36,015 nt of DNA from Alphaproteobacteria bacterium (GCA_030746635.1 JASLMH010000029.1:1-36015), one strand, 5' to 3'. Shown: positions 7,409 to 14,899, counted from the stretch's first letter. Notes: generated from the letters alone by a model not told the origin. Program-made: numbers and translations.

Positions 7409-8914
7409 ATGCGGCTGACCATCGCCGAGAGTTTCGCCGTCCGGGCCCTCTCGCACCCCGATCGCATCGCCATCGAGGTGCTGGACGGCGGCCCGAGCCT
7501 GACCTACGCCGAGGCCTGGCGCCGGGTGGTGGCCCTGGCCGGCGCCGTCGAGGGCGTGGCCGAGGGCCGGCACGGCCGCATGGTCGGCCTGCTGCTGCCG
7601 AACGGCGCCGACGCCATCCTGGCCTTCCTGGCCTGTCAGGTCGCCGGCGCGGCGGCGGTGCCGATCAACAGCCGACTGGCCGGGCCGGAGGTTGCCTTCG
7701 TGATGGAGGATTCCGCCGCCGGCATCATCCTGACGGGCGGCGAGTTCAGCGAAACCGCCACCGCCGTGGCGGCCGAGACCGGTGCTGGGGTGGTGCGGGT
7801 GGAGGAGGTGGCGACGCCCACCGCCGTGCCCCGGCCGCTGCTGGGCGAGGCCGGCCGCGGGGCGGCGCCCTGCGTGGTCGGCTATACCTCGGGCACCACC
7901 GGGTTTCCCAAGGGTGCCTTGTACAGCAACGATCACTACCTGACGGCCATCATGCGCTGGGGCTGGGAGTTCGGCCTGACCGCCGAGCAGGTGATGCTGG
8001 TGCCGGGGCCGCTGTTCCACCTCTCCTACGCCGGCCTGTCCATGGCCTGTTTGTGTATCGGCGGCCGCGTCCGGATCATGCCGGAATTCGCCGCCGACCA
8101 GGCCCTGGACGAGCTGTCGCACCGCTGCAGCCACGCCTTCCTGGTGCCGTCGATGACCACCATGGTGGCCGAGGAATGGCAGCGCCGGGGCCAACCGCCG
8201 ATCGATAGCTTCCGCTTCATGATCAGTTCCGGCGCCCCGGGGCCGCTGTCGCTGACCGAGCAGTCCATGCGGATGTTCCACAACGCCCAGGTCACCGAGG
8301 CCTATGGCTGGACCGAGGGCGGCTGGGTCACCTTCGAGGTCAAGCGGCCGGAGACCCTGCTGGCGCATTCGGTGGGCTGGCCGACCATGGGCAACGAAGT
8401 GGCGGTGTTCGACGAGGCGGGCGAGCCCTGCGAGGTCGGCCAGGCCGGCGAGGTCGGGGTGAAGAGCCTGACCCATTTCGACGGCTACCTGGGCAAACCG
8501 GAGGCGACCGAAGCTGTCTGGCACCGCGGCTACGTGATGTCCGGCGACGTCGGCATCTGGCAGCCCGACGGCCGGCTCTGCATCGTCGACCGCAAGAAGG
8601 ACATGATCATCTCCGGCGGCGAGAACATCTACACCGCCGAGGTCGAGCGCATCGTCCACGAACACCCCGCCGTGCTGGAGGCCGCCGTGGTCGGCCTGCC
8701 CGACGAACGCTGGGGCGAAGTCGTCACCGCCATGGTGGTGGCCCGGCCGGGCCAGGCGTTGGCGGCCGACGACCTGGAGGCCTTCTGCCGCGAACGGCTG
8801 GCCGGCTACAAGGTGCCCCGGCGCATCGAGGTCGTGGCCGAACTGCCCCGCAATCCCATGGGCAAGGTGCAGAAATTCCGCATCGTCGAGGAACTGGCGC
8901 CGGGTGGCGATTGA
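7409..8914 (+). CDS. AMP-dependent acyl-CoA synthetase/ligase
   Basis: A 501-residue ANL-superfamily enzyme that activates a carboxylic acid as acyl-AMP and transfers it to CoA (or a carrier thiol). Motifs in order: P-loop YTSGTTGFPKGALYSN near residue 158, AYGWTEGG, the hinge region SGDVGIWQPDGRLCIVDRKKDMIISGGENIYTAEVE, and the C-terminal catalytic lysine in NPMGKVQK (Lys486). All core motifs are intact. The ATG is preceded by GGGGAGA. It is the third gene of the flavoprotein-ketosynthase-ligase cluster, 27 bp after the ketosynthase, and probably supplies the CoA- or carrier-bound substrate for the other two. It converges on the repeat region at 8919. The acid substrate cannot be read from sequence. 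Confidence 0.93.
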   Translation: MRLTIAESFAVRALSHPDRIAIEVLDGGPSLTYAEAWRRVVALAGAVEGVAEGRHGRMVGLLLPNGADAILAFLACQVAGAAAVPINSRLAGPEVAFVMEDSAAGIILTGGEFSETATAVAAETGAGVVRVEEVATPTAVPRPLLGEAGRGAAPCVVGYTSGTTGFPKGALYSNDHYLTAIMRWGWEFGLTAEQVMLVPGPLFHLSYAGLSMACLCIGGRVRIMPEFAADQALDELSHRCSHAFLVPSMTTMVAEEWQRRGQPPIDSFRFMISSGAPGPLSLTEQSMRMFHNAQVTEAYGWTEGGWVTFEVKRPETLLAHSVGWPTMGNEVAVFDEAGEPCEVGQAGEVGVKSLTHFDGYLGKPEATEAVWHRGYVMSGDVGIWQPDGRLCIVDRKKDMIISGGENIYTAEVERIVHEHPAVLEAAVVGLPDERWGEVVTAMVVARPGQALAADDLEAFCRERLAGYKVPRRIEVVAELPRNPMGKVQKFRIVEELAPGGD

Positions 8915-8918
8915 ACCG

Positions 8919-9081
8919 CGGACATGCTTCGAGACGGGCACTCCGCGCCTTCCTCAGCATGAGTGTAACTTGTTGAAATATATGCCTTTCCTCATCCTGA
9001 GGAGCGCCGCAGGCGCGTCTCGAAGGATGAACGAGGTCAATCCTCGTGCCAGCGGGCTTCCAGTTCGTGGCGCTGGACCTT
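8919..9081. repeat. Left copy of ~163-bp direct repeat (contains REP-like palindromes)
   Basis: This segment matches 12582-12745 in the same orientation with eight substitutions and one single-base gap by hand alignment (about 95 percent identity). It consists of a hairpin beginning CATGCT and ending AGCATG (8923-8961), a short AT-rich spacer, a second hairpin with arms TCATCCT/AGGATGA and GCGCC/GGCGC (8992-9030), and then the last codons and stop of an acyl-CoA synthetase gene. Here those codons form the 3' end of the PEP-CTERM gene. The two hairpins are related to each other in inverted orientation, like a paired REP element. Confidence 0.92.
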
Positions 9082-9888
9082 CCTGGTCCGCCGCCGCGCC
9101 CAAGCGAGGCCCAGGAAGCCGGTCCCAAGAAGCGTGAGCGCCATCGGCTCCGGAACCTCCGACGGCTCCGATGTGCCAACGCCGTGAAGGATGATCTCCA
9201 GGTTATCGATCGCCCACGATTCGTCGGAACCGCCTTGGATCGGCGCGGAAAAGTCTATGGTCAGTGTTGAACTGGTGTGTGCGATGGAATCCAAGCCGGC
9301 AACCGGCGATCCCATATCGTATGCCGCGTCGAAAAACGTAAGGTTACCCCAGAACTCGCCGGGCAGGCCGACATTTAGACCGCCGAATGTCACTCCGGTG
9401 AACCCCAGGTCGACGCCGGACACGATCTGGTTCGTTATCGGTGCGGTTTGATCCGCGGTATTGAAATTGTCGAAGGATTCCGCGTAAACGGAAGAGCCGT
9501 TGACCGCAATGTGGAAGCGATCAACAGGCGCCGAGCCGCCAAGATTGGTATCTCCATCCCAACTGTCGATTATTGCAAGAAGGAAATTTATTTCGATCCC
9601 GGTGTGACTCGGCAAGCCGTTAAGGGTTAACCGGGTAACGCTGCTGGATGTTGTGTTGCGGAGAAATTGTCCGCTGAATCCATGGGCGGCAAACCCCTGA
9701 ACGCTCTCGGTCGCGGTGATTCCGGAAAACTCCGCCGAAGCGCCGGCATTGAAGTCGGTGGTGAAAACCGTGACCGGGGCCGCTTGACTGGCGGTCGATA
9801 TGGCAAGGCAAGCTCCGACCAGCAGTGCCGCTGAGAATTCAGTGCTTCGTCGTCCTATGACCGTCTTGATTGCTGAGTCTCCAACCAT
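9037..9888 (-). CDS. PEP-CTERM sorting domain protein with an acquired C-terminal tail
   Basis: A 283-residue exported protein. Residues 1 to about 36 form a signal peptide (hydrophobic AALLVGACLAI, then ASQAA). The middle is a beta-rich, Gly/Asn/Ser/Thr-rich domain of no recognised family. Near the end come VPEP (245-248), a hydrophobic stretch ALTLLGTGFLGLAWA and the basic ARRRTRK: a complete PEP-CTERM signal, recognised by an exosortase not seen in this window. Family members normally stop at the basic cluster; this one runs on for QRHELEARWHED, identical to the end of the acyl-CoA synthetase at 12701, because the gene ends inside a direct repeat. AGGAGG lies upstream of the ATG, and a consensus sigma-54 promoter lies 54 bp before it. 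Base composition is less GC-rich than the flanks. Likely an envelope or matrix protein. Confidence 0.88.
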   Translation of the reverse strand: MVGDSAIKTVIGRRSTEFSAALLVGACLAISTASQAAPVTVFTTDFNAGASAEFSGITATESVQGFAAHGFSGQFLRNTTSSSVTRLTLNGLPSHTGIEINFLLAIIDSWDGDTNLGGSAPVDRFHIAVNGSSVYAESFDNFNTADQTAPITNQIVSGVDLGFTGVTFGGLNVGLPGEFWGNLTFFDAAYDMGSPVAGLDSIAHTSSTLTIDFSAPIQGGSDESWAIDNLEIILHGVGTSEPSEVPEPMALTLLGTGFLGLAWARRRTRKVQRHELEARWHED

Positions 9889-9941
9889 CGCTAGTTTCCT
9901 CCTAATGCGGGCCGCTTTTTGGATGCACGCAAAACATGCGA

Positions 9942-9958
9942 TGCAATTCCCGTGCCAA
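9942..9958 (-). promoter_or_regulatory. Sigma-54 (RpoN) -24/-12 promoter for the PEP-CTERM gene
   Basis: Read on the minus strand this is TTGGCACGGGAATTGCA, matching the sigma-54 consensus YTGGCACG-N4-TTGCW at every fixed base. It points toward the PEP-CTERM gene and would give a leader of about 40 nt. PEP-CTERM/exosortase loci are known to be controlled by RpoN with the PrsK-PrsR two-component pair, so the site fits the gene it serves. Transcription has not been shown. Confidence 0.8.
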
Positions 9959-10014
9959 CTTCATTTTTTATGGAAAATCAATGGGTTGCGCTTTGAGTGC
10001 GGGCGAATTGGTTG

Positions 10015-10055
10015 TGAAAGTGTAAATTTCTCCGACAAATTTCGGGCACTTTTCA
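10015..10055. promoter_or_regulatory. Imperfect palindrome upstream of the sigma-54 promoter, candidate activator site
   Basis: Outer arms TGAAAGTG and CACTTTTCA flank two AAATTT blocks separated by seven bases. The palindrome is centred about 100 bp upstream of the predicted transcription start of the PEP-CTERM gene, the usual distance for the enhancer of a sigma-54 activator. A second short inverted repeat (AGCGC/GCGCT) lies just beyond it. The assignment rests on symmetry and position only. The rest of the 9889-10181 gap shows nothing else recognisable. Confidence 0.4.
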
Positions 10056-10181
10056 GCAAATAGCGCTGCAAGGGCGCTTCAGCACACCCGTATCGCGAAC
10101 GCCGGACGATCTAACAGCCGATTGCAATCAGGATGTTTCGGACAGCGGAAAATTCAGGAAATCTTACTTGCCGTTGTTGGA

Positions 10182-10592
10182 TTACAAAATATCCCTGTAT
10201 TTCGCGCGCGCCCACCAGAATAGGACTGCCATGATCAGGGTGATGACGATGGACGGCGCAATAAACGCAGTGGCACCCTGGTATTCCGTGAAGAATGTGT
10301 AGACCAATGCAGCGCCGACCAGCGTGTTTCCGACGGCGCCTAAAGTCACAATCGGAAGCTGTTTGGTGACATCACGCGAAGCCATATACATGGCGACGGC
10401 AAGGCCAAGCAGTGTGCCGCCACTCCACCGAATCCAGGCCGGATTGCTGTTTGCTGGTTCTTGTGCCAATTCCATGACCATCTCCGGCATCAAAAGGTGC
10501 ATGAGGCCGTAGATGAGATCGATGACCGCCTGCGTCACCAATATCGCCTTCAAGGCGCCGGTGCCAACGGCCAGCGCATTGCCATTTGTCAT
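10182..10592 (-). CDS. Small four-helix membrane protein of unknown function
   Basis: A 136-residue protein with four predicted membrane helices: roughly residues 12-36, 58-71, 82-101 and 109-127, separated by short polar loops and ending in a basic KYRDIL tail. The length and four-helix layout resemble small DoxX-like or DUF4345-like membrane proteins, but I do not recognise a diagnostic motif, so no function is given. The ATG has GAGGAG at good spacing. It lies in the AT-richer cassette between the PEP-CTERM gene and the cyclase-TPR gene, all on the minus strand but with gaps of 293 and 54 bp. Confidence 0.75.
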   Translation of the reverse strand: MTNGNALAVGTGALKAILVTQAVIDLIYGLMHLLMPEMVMELAQEPANSNPAWIRWSGGTLLGLAVAMYMASRDVTKQLPIVTLGAVGNTLVGAALVYTFFTEYQGATAFIAPSIVITLIMAVLFWWARAKYRDIL

Positions 10593-10646
10593 GCCTAGAA
10601 CTCCTCACAATTAATGGTTACCGACATGGTCGACTATGAGACTTTC

Positions 10647-12401
10647 TTATGAATCCCACCCCGCCAAGCGGAGATCGTTTACCAACATTTCAAAATCTGA
10701 ATCAAGAATCTGAAATGCAGCGTGAAGTCCCTCAAGACGATAGTCTGGGATTATCACCTTGACCTTTTCAAATAGATCGCCCGCTTCACGCCGATTTCCG
10801 AGTCGCGATAGGTTTGCCGCTTTCAATGCCATGGCGGCAGTCCATCTTGGCTGCATTCGCAGGGCTTTTTCGCACTCCACGATGGCCCGATCGTACCGGC
10901 CCAGAAGATAGTTGGCCATTCCGAGGTCCAATGTCCACACCGGCAAGAACGGATCGTGCGGACTTAGTTGAATGGCGTTTTGAACAGATTGCAAGCCGGC
11001 CTCTGGACGCCCGCCACATATCAGCGCGGTGCCTTTGCAATAGTGCGCCATTGCCAAACTCGGGTTCAAGTTGAGAGCGCGATTGATGGAAACGAGCGCG
11101 GCATCTACGTCTCGTTGATATGAAGCACACACTCCAACAACAAGATGCGCATAGGCATCAGAATGATCCAGCGCAATTGCTCGGCTGGCCGTTCTTTCGA
11201 CCTCGGATAATGCCTCTGGTTTCAGCGATCGGCTCACCAGAAAAACTGAAAATATCCCGACAGCAGCCAGGCCTGAATATCCATCGGACCACATTGGATC
11301 TCGTTCGATCGCTTGCTGAAACCAGGTGCGTGCTTCGGCGAGTGCCGCCTTGTTCATCTGCCACAGATGCCACCATCCCCGAAGCGCGCAATCCCATGCA
11401 TCGGGGCTGTTCGGTCTTCGAAGTGACTTTGTAGCGGCTGATCGAATTGCTGCCGGTTCGATGGCAGAGGCGATCCGAAAGGCGATTTCCTCCTGCACGG
11501 CAAAGACGTCGGACAGTTCGCGATCGTAGCGCTCGGCCCAAAGGTGGTGGTCCATTTCGGCATCGATCAGTTGCGCCGAAATTCTCACCCGGTCGCCGGA
11601 GGAACGAACACTCCCTTCAACGACATATCTCGCGCCAAGTTGGCGCGAGATCTGGTCGATCGTAAGCTGGCGACCTTTAAAAGCAAAAGACGAACTGCGA
11701 GAGATAACGGGAAACAAATGCCAGCACGACAGCGCCGTGATGATGTCCTCGGTAAGCCCGTCGGCGAAATACTCCTGGTCCGGGTCGCCGGACATGTTGT
11801 CGAAGGCCAGCACGGCGATCGAGGGCTTGTCGGAGAGCGGCAGGGGTTCGCCGGCAATGGAAATCGTATCTGCGGCAGCGGTGCCGGGCTGCCACGCCCA
11901 GACAGCCACCGGCCGCTCGATGTTCTTGAGTGATTGCCGGCCCTGGTCCTGGAAGGCAACGTCGAGCTTGCCGTGTACCTGATCGTGGGCGTTGCCCGAG
12001 ATGGCGATACCGCCGGGCTCGGCCAGCGCCTCCAGCCGCGCCGCTACGTTGACGCCGTCGCCGTAGATATCGTCGCCGTCGACCAGCACGTCGCCCAGGT
12101 TGATACCCATGCGGAACAGCATCTTCGTATCGCCGGAAATGCCGGCGTTGCGCTCGGCCATGGCGGCCTGCACTTCGATGGCGCAGGTGACCGCCTCCAC
12201 CACGCTGGGGAACTCCCAGAGGATGCCATCGCCGGCGGTGCCGACGATGCGGCCGCCGCGAGCCTGGCCGATGGGTTCCGTCGCCGCGCGATGCTCCTTG
12301 AGGCGCGTCAGCGTGCCAGCTTCGTCGACGCCCATCAGACGGCTGTAGCCGGCGACGTCTATGGCAACGATGGCGGCAAGCCGGCGCTCCACGTCGGGCA
12401 A
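10647..12401 (-). CDS. Class III adenylate/guanylate cyclase-TPR protein
   Basis: A protein of about 584 residues. Residues 5-170 form a class III nucleotide cyclase domain with metal aspartates in AIDVAGYSRLM (D15) and GTAGDGILWEF (D58) and the GDGVNVAARLEALAEPGGI segment. Then comes a TolB/FlgO-like region (KPSIAVLAFDNMSGDPDQEYFADGLTEDI, GARYVVEGSVR) and several TPR repeats to the end, the usual layout of rhizobial-type cyclases. A TTG start at 12401 was preferred because it begins right at the domain, has GGGGGAA upstream and follows a promoter-like sequence; an ATG at 12494 would add 31 unrelated residues. The cyclase end is strongly GC-rich while the TPR end is markedly AT-richer, suggesting a mosaic gene. 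It probably makes cAMP and senses partners through the TPRs. Confidence 0.88.
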   Translation of the reverse strand: MPDVERRLAAIVAIDVAGYSRLMGVDEAGTLTRLKEHRAATEPIGQARGGRIVGTAGDGILWEFPSVVEAVTCAIEVQAAMAERNAGISGDTKMLFRMGINLGDVLVDGDDIYGDGVNVAARLEALAEPGGIAISGNAHDQVHGKLDVAFQDQGRQSLKNIERPVAVWAWQPGTAAADTISIAGEPLPLSDKPSIAVLAFDNMSGDPDQEYFADGLTEDIITALSCWHLFPVISRSSSFAFKGRQLTIDQISRQLGARYVVEGSVRSSGDRVRISAQLIDAEMDHHLWAERYDRELSDVFAVQEEIAFRIASAIEPAAIRSAATKSLRRPNSPDAWDCALRGWWHLWQMNKAALAEARTWFQQAIERDPMWSDGYSGLAAVGIFSVFLVSRSLKPEALSEVERTASRAIALDHSDAYAHLVVGVCASYQRDVDAALVSINRALNLNPSLAMAHYCKGTALICGGRPEAGLQSVQNAIQLSPHDPFLPVWTLDLGMANYLLGRYDRAIVECEKALRMQPRWTAAMALKAANLSRLGNRREAGDLFEKVKVIIPDYRLEGLHAAFQILDSDFEMLVNDLRLAGWDS

Positions 12402-12437
12402 ACTCCATTCCCCCTCAACCTTGACGATAATGATGAA

Positions 12438-12466
12438 AGGATAAGGGGGATTGTTATAGGCAACAA
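12438..12466 (-). promoter_or_regulatory. Candidate sigma-70 promoter of the cyclase-TPR gene
   Basis: On the minus strand TTGTTG is followed after 17 bases by TATCCT, directed at the cyclase gene. Its position inside the longer reading frame supports the internal TTG start at 12401. Both hexamers are only moderate matches, so confidence is low. Confidence 0.35.
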
Positions 12467-12581
12467 GGCAACGAGGGGTTGGTCGGCCACGCATGTTCGC
12501 CGTGGGGGTGCGCAGGGACTATGGCATGGGCGAGGCCGGGCCAGACCGTGGCGGCCGGTGACCTAGAGGAACATTGACCAA

Positions 12582-12745
12582 CGGACATGCTTCGAGACGG
12601 GCGCTCCGCGCCCTCCGCAGCATAAGTGTAACTTGTTGAAATATATGCCTTTCCTCATCCTGAGGAGCGCCGCAGGCGCGTCTCGAAGGATGATCGGGGG
12701 TCAATCCTCGTGCCAGCGGGCTTCCAGTTCGTGGCGTTGGATCTT
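12582..12745. repeat. Right copy of ~163-bp direct repeat (contains REP-like palindromes)
   Basis: Partner of the copy at 8919-9081, 3,663 bp away in the same orientation. It holds the same two hairpins (12586-12624, imperfect; 12655-12693, arms TCATCCT/AGGATGA) and, from 12701, the last 14 codons and stop of the acyl-CoA synthetase gene. Since this copy is joined to the full-length gene, it is probably the original and the left copy the duplicate. It fills most of the gap between the cyclase and synthetase genes. Confidence 0.92.
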
Positions 12746-14251
12746 GCCGGTGGTGCTGCGCGGGAAGGCGTCCAGGTCGATGAAGTGCACTTCCTTCGGC
12801 AGCTTGTAGCCGGCCAGGCGGCCGCGGCAGGTTTCGATCACCGCTTCGGCGGTCAGGTCGTCGTCGTTTCGGGCTGCGAACACCACCGGGATCTCGCCCC
12901 AGCGCGGATCGGGCTTGCGCACCACCACCGCCTCGGCGATGCGCGGGTCGGCCAGGATGTGCTGTTCGATTTCGGCCGGATAGATGTTCTCGCCGCCCGA
13001 CTTGATCAGGTATTTCACCCGGTCGACGAACTCCAGGCCGCCATCGGGCAGGCGCCGGAAGACATCGCCCATATGGAACCAGCCATTGCGGAAACTCTCC
13101 CGGTTGGCCCGATCGTTCCGCCAATAGCCGCTGAACAGGCTGGGTCCGCGCATGGCCAACTCGCCCGGCTGGCCGTCGGGCACCTCATTGTCGTCGGCAT
13201 CGACCAGGCGGACCTCGCAAAAACCGTTCTGCCGTTTCGCCAGCGACCGCGGCACCTCGCCGATGGCCAGGAAGTTGGCGGTGGCCGGCGGGATGCCGGT
13301 TTCCGTCGACCCGAAGGTGTTGAGATAGGGCGCCCGCAGACGGGCCGTGATCTCCGCCAACTGTTGCCGGGGCACCAGATCGGCCATGGCGCCGATCATG
13401 CCCAGGCCCCGGGGTTGCGCCTTGGCGGCCTCCAGCGCGTCGAGGAACTCGCCGATCATGCCGGGGATCAGCGGCAGGTAGTGGATGCGGTGGGTCTCGA
13501 TCGCCGTGATCAGCTCCCGCGGCCGGTAGCCGTCGACGATCACCACCGTGCCGCCGCGCAGCAATGTGGCCAGGGCGAAATCGTTGGCACCCATGTGGAA
13601 CAAGGGTGTCCAGGCGACGAAGGTATCGGCCGCCGGCGCCGCCAGTTCGGCGGCGAAGATCATCGCCCGGGCCAGCATCGCCCGATGGCTGATCAGGGCG
13701 CCCTTGGGCAGGCCGGTGGTGCCGGAGGTAAAGATGATGACCAGGCCGTCCTCGGGCTCGAGGTCAACGGCCGGCGGCGCGCCCGGCGCCTGGGCCAGGG
13801 CCGCCTCGTAGTCGTCGCCGATGACCAGTCGCGGCGTGCCTCTCGGGGCCGCGCCCGCCAGTATCTCCGCATACTCCGGCTGCACCACCAGCAGGCCCGG
13901 TTCGGCCAGATCGATGCATTGGGCCAACTCGTCCGGGGACAGCCGCCAGTTCAAGCTGGCGGTGATGGCGCCGATGCCGGCGGCGGCCAATTCGACCTCG
14001 ATGAAGGCCATGTCGTTGCGCGACAGCAGGCCGACTCGATCGCCGCGGCCGACGCCTCGGGCCCGCATGACGCTGGCCAGGCGGTCGACCCGCTCGGCCA
14101 GGGCGCCATAGCTCAGCCGCCTTTCGCCCTGGATCAGTGCCGTTCGCTGCGGCCACAGCCGGGCGGTGGCGGCGAACAACCGCCCCACCGTGCCGCCCGC
14201 CGCCCGCGATACCTCTGTCGGCGGGGTATGCGCGTCGGTACCGTCGGGCAT
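12701..14251 (-). CDS. AMP-dependent acyl-CoA synthetase
   Basis: A 516-residue ANL-superfamily ligase, expected to form acyl-CoA through an acyl-adenylate. Motifs: IIFTSGTTGLPKGALISH (P-loop), NTFGSTETG, the hinge segment VDRVKYLIKSGGENIYPAEIEQ, and the C-terminal lysine in STTGKIQRHELE (Lys503). The start MPDGTDAHTPP was chosen because a GAGG-containing ribosome site overlaps the end of the preceding glutathione transferase gene, eight bases away; the open frame extends upstream without homologous sequence. It is the last gene of a three-gene operon (crotonase, glutathione transferase, ligase). Its final 14 codons lie in the direct repeat that also ends the PEP-CTERM gene. The substrate is unknown; long-chain or aromatic acids are both possible. 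Confidence 0.93.
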   Translation of the reverse strand: MPDGTDAHTPPTEVSRAAGGTVGRLFAATARLWPQRTALIQGERRLSYGALAERVDRLASVMRARGVGRGDRVGLLSRNDMAFIEVELAAAGIGAITASLNWRLSPDELAQCIDLAEPGLLVVQPEYAEILAGAAPRGTPRLVIGDDYEAALAQAPGAPPAVDLEPEDGLVIIFTSGTTGLPKGALISHRAMLARAMIFAAELAAPAADTFVAWTPLFHMGANDFALATLLRGGTVVIVDGYRPRELITAIETHRIHYLPLIPGMIGEFLDALEAAKAQPRGLGMIGAMADLVPRQQLAEITARLRAPYLNTFGSTETGIPPATANFLAIGEVPRSLAKRQNGFCEVRLVDADDNEVPDGQPGELAMRGPSLFSGYWRNDRANRESFRNGWFHMGDVFRRLPDGGLEFVDRVKYLIKSGGENIYPAEIEQHILADPRIAEAVVVRKPDPRWGEIPVVFAARNDDDLTAEAVIETCRGRLAGYKLPKEVHFIDLDAFPRSTTGKIQRHELEARWHED

Positions 14252-14259
14252 GGCCGGCC

Positions 14260-14880
14260 TCAGGTGATCGGAATCATCACATAGTCCTCGAAGGCCTGGC
14301 GGTGGGTCAGCTTCTCGTACCAGGCGCGCAGGGCCGGGTAGTCGGGGTGTTCCACCTCCAGGCCGTACCAGCGGTAGGTGGAGGCGCCGACGGGGATATC
14401 GCCGATGGTCAGATGGTTGGCGGCGATGTAGTCGCGGCCCTGGAGATGCCGATCGAGGATGCCGAACAGCCTGGCCGATTCCTCGGCCGAGGCCTGGATG
14501 GCGTCCCCATCGCGCTCGGCCTCCGGGGTGCGGATCAGGCCCCAGAAGGCGCCGAACATGGCCGGTTGCAGGAAGGCGAGCTTCCAATCCATCCACTTCT
14601 CGGCCTCGCCCCGGACTTGCGGGTCCTGGGGATAAAGTTCGTCACGGTCGTATTGGGCGGCCAGGTAGCGGACGATGGTGTTGCTTTCCCACAGCACATA
14701 GCCGTTGTCGTCCAGCACCGGCACCTTGCCCATGGGGTTGAGCCGTAAATACCAGTCCTCGTTGTTCTGGCCGAAGGCGCCGCCGACGTCCAGACGCTCG
14801 TGCTCCAGGCCGAGTTCGCCGATGGTCCACATCACCTTCTGCACGTTGATCGAATTGTTGCGGCCGTAAACTTTCAACAT
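14260..14880 (-). CDS. Glutathione S-transferase family protein
   Basis: A 206-residue cytosolic GST. The N-terminal thioredoxin-like domain has LKVYGRNNSINVQKVMW (the Ser region near residue 10 is the usual activating site in beta/theta-like classes), the cis-proline in MGKVPVLDD and the glutathione gamma-glutamyl contact WESNTIVRYL. The all-alpha C-terminal domain includes LTIGDIPVG, the N-capping box (T/S-xx-D). Length is normal. It lies 19 bp after a crotonase-family gene and 8 bp before an acyl-CoA synthetase gene, so it may conjugate or isomerise an intermediate of that pathway; this is inference from the operon. Confidence 0.93.
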   Translation of the reverse strand: MLKVYGRNNSINVQKVMWTIGELGLEHERLDVGGAFGQNNEDWYLRLNPMGKVPVLDDNGYVLWESNTIVRYLAAQYDRDELYPQDPQVRGEAEKWMDWKLAFLQPAMFGAFWGLIRTPEAERDGDAIQASAEESARLFGILDRHLQGRDYIAANHLTIGDIPVGASTYRWYGLEVEHPDYPALRAWYEKLTHRQAFEDYVMIPIT

Positions 14881-14899
14881 CGCGCCTGCTCCCTTACCG

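Noticed and set aside
6047-8941. A 964-residue open frame on the minus strand opposite the ketosynthase and ligase genes
   Set aside because: It is rich in His, Gly, Arg, Ala and Gln with no family motif and lies antisense to two genes with complete motifs; such frames arise by chance at this GC content. The same holds for the long frames opposite or before the crotonase gene (15695-16783), the SLC13 gene (opposite frames and the 777-residue frame over 30348-32681) and others.
8919-12745. A composite transposon
   Set aside because: No transposase frame, no terminal inverted repeats of the cassette and no short target duplication were seen; the repeats contain host coding sequence.
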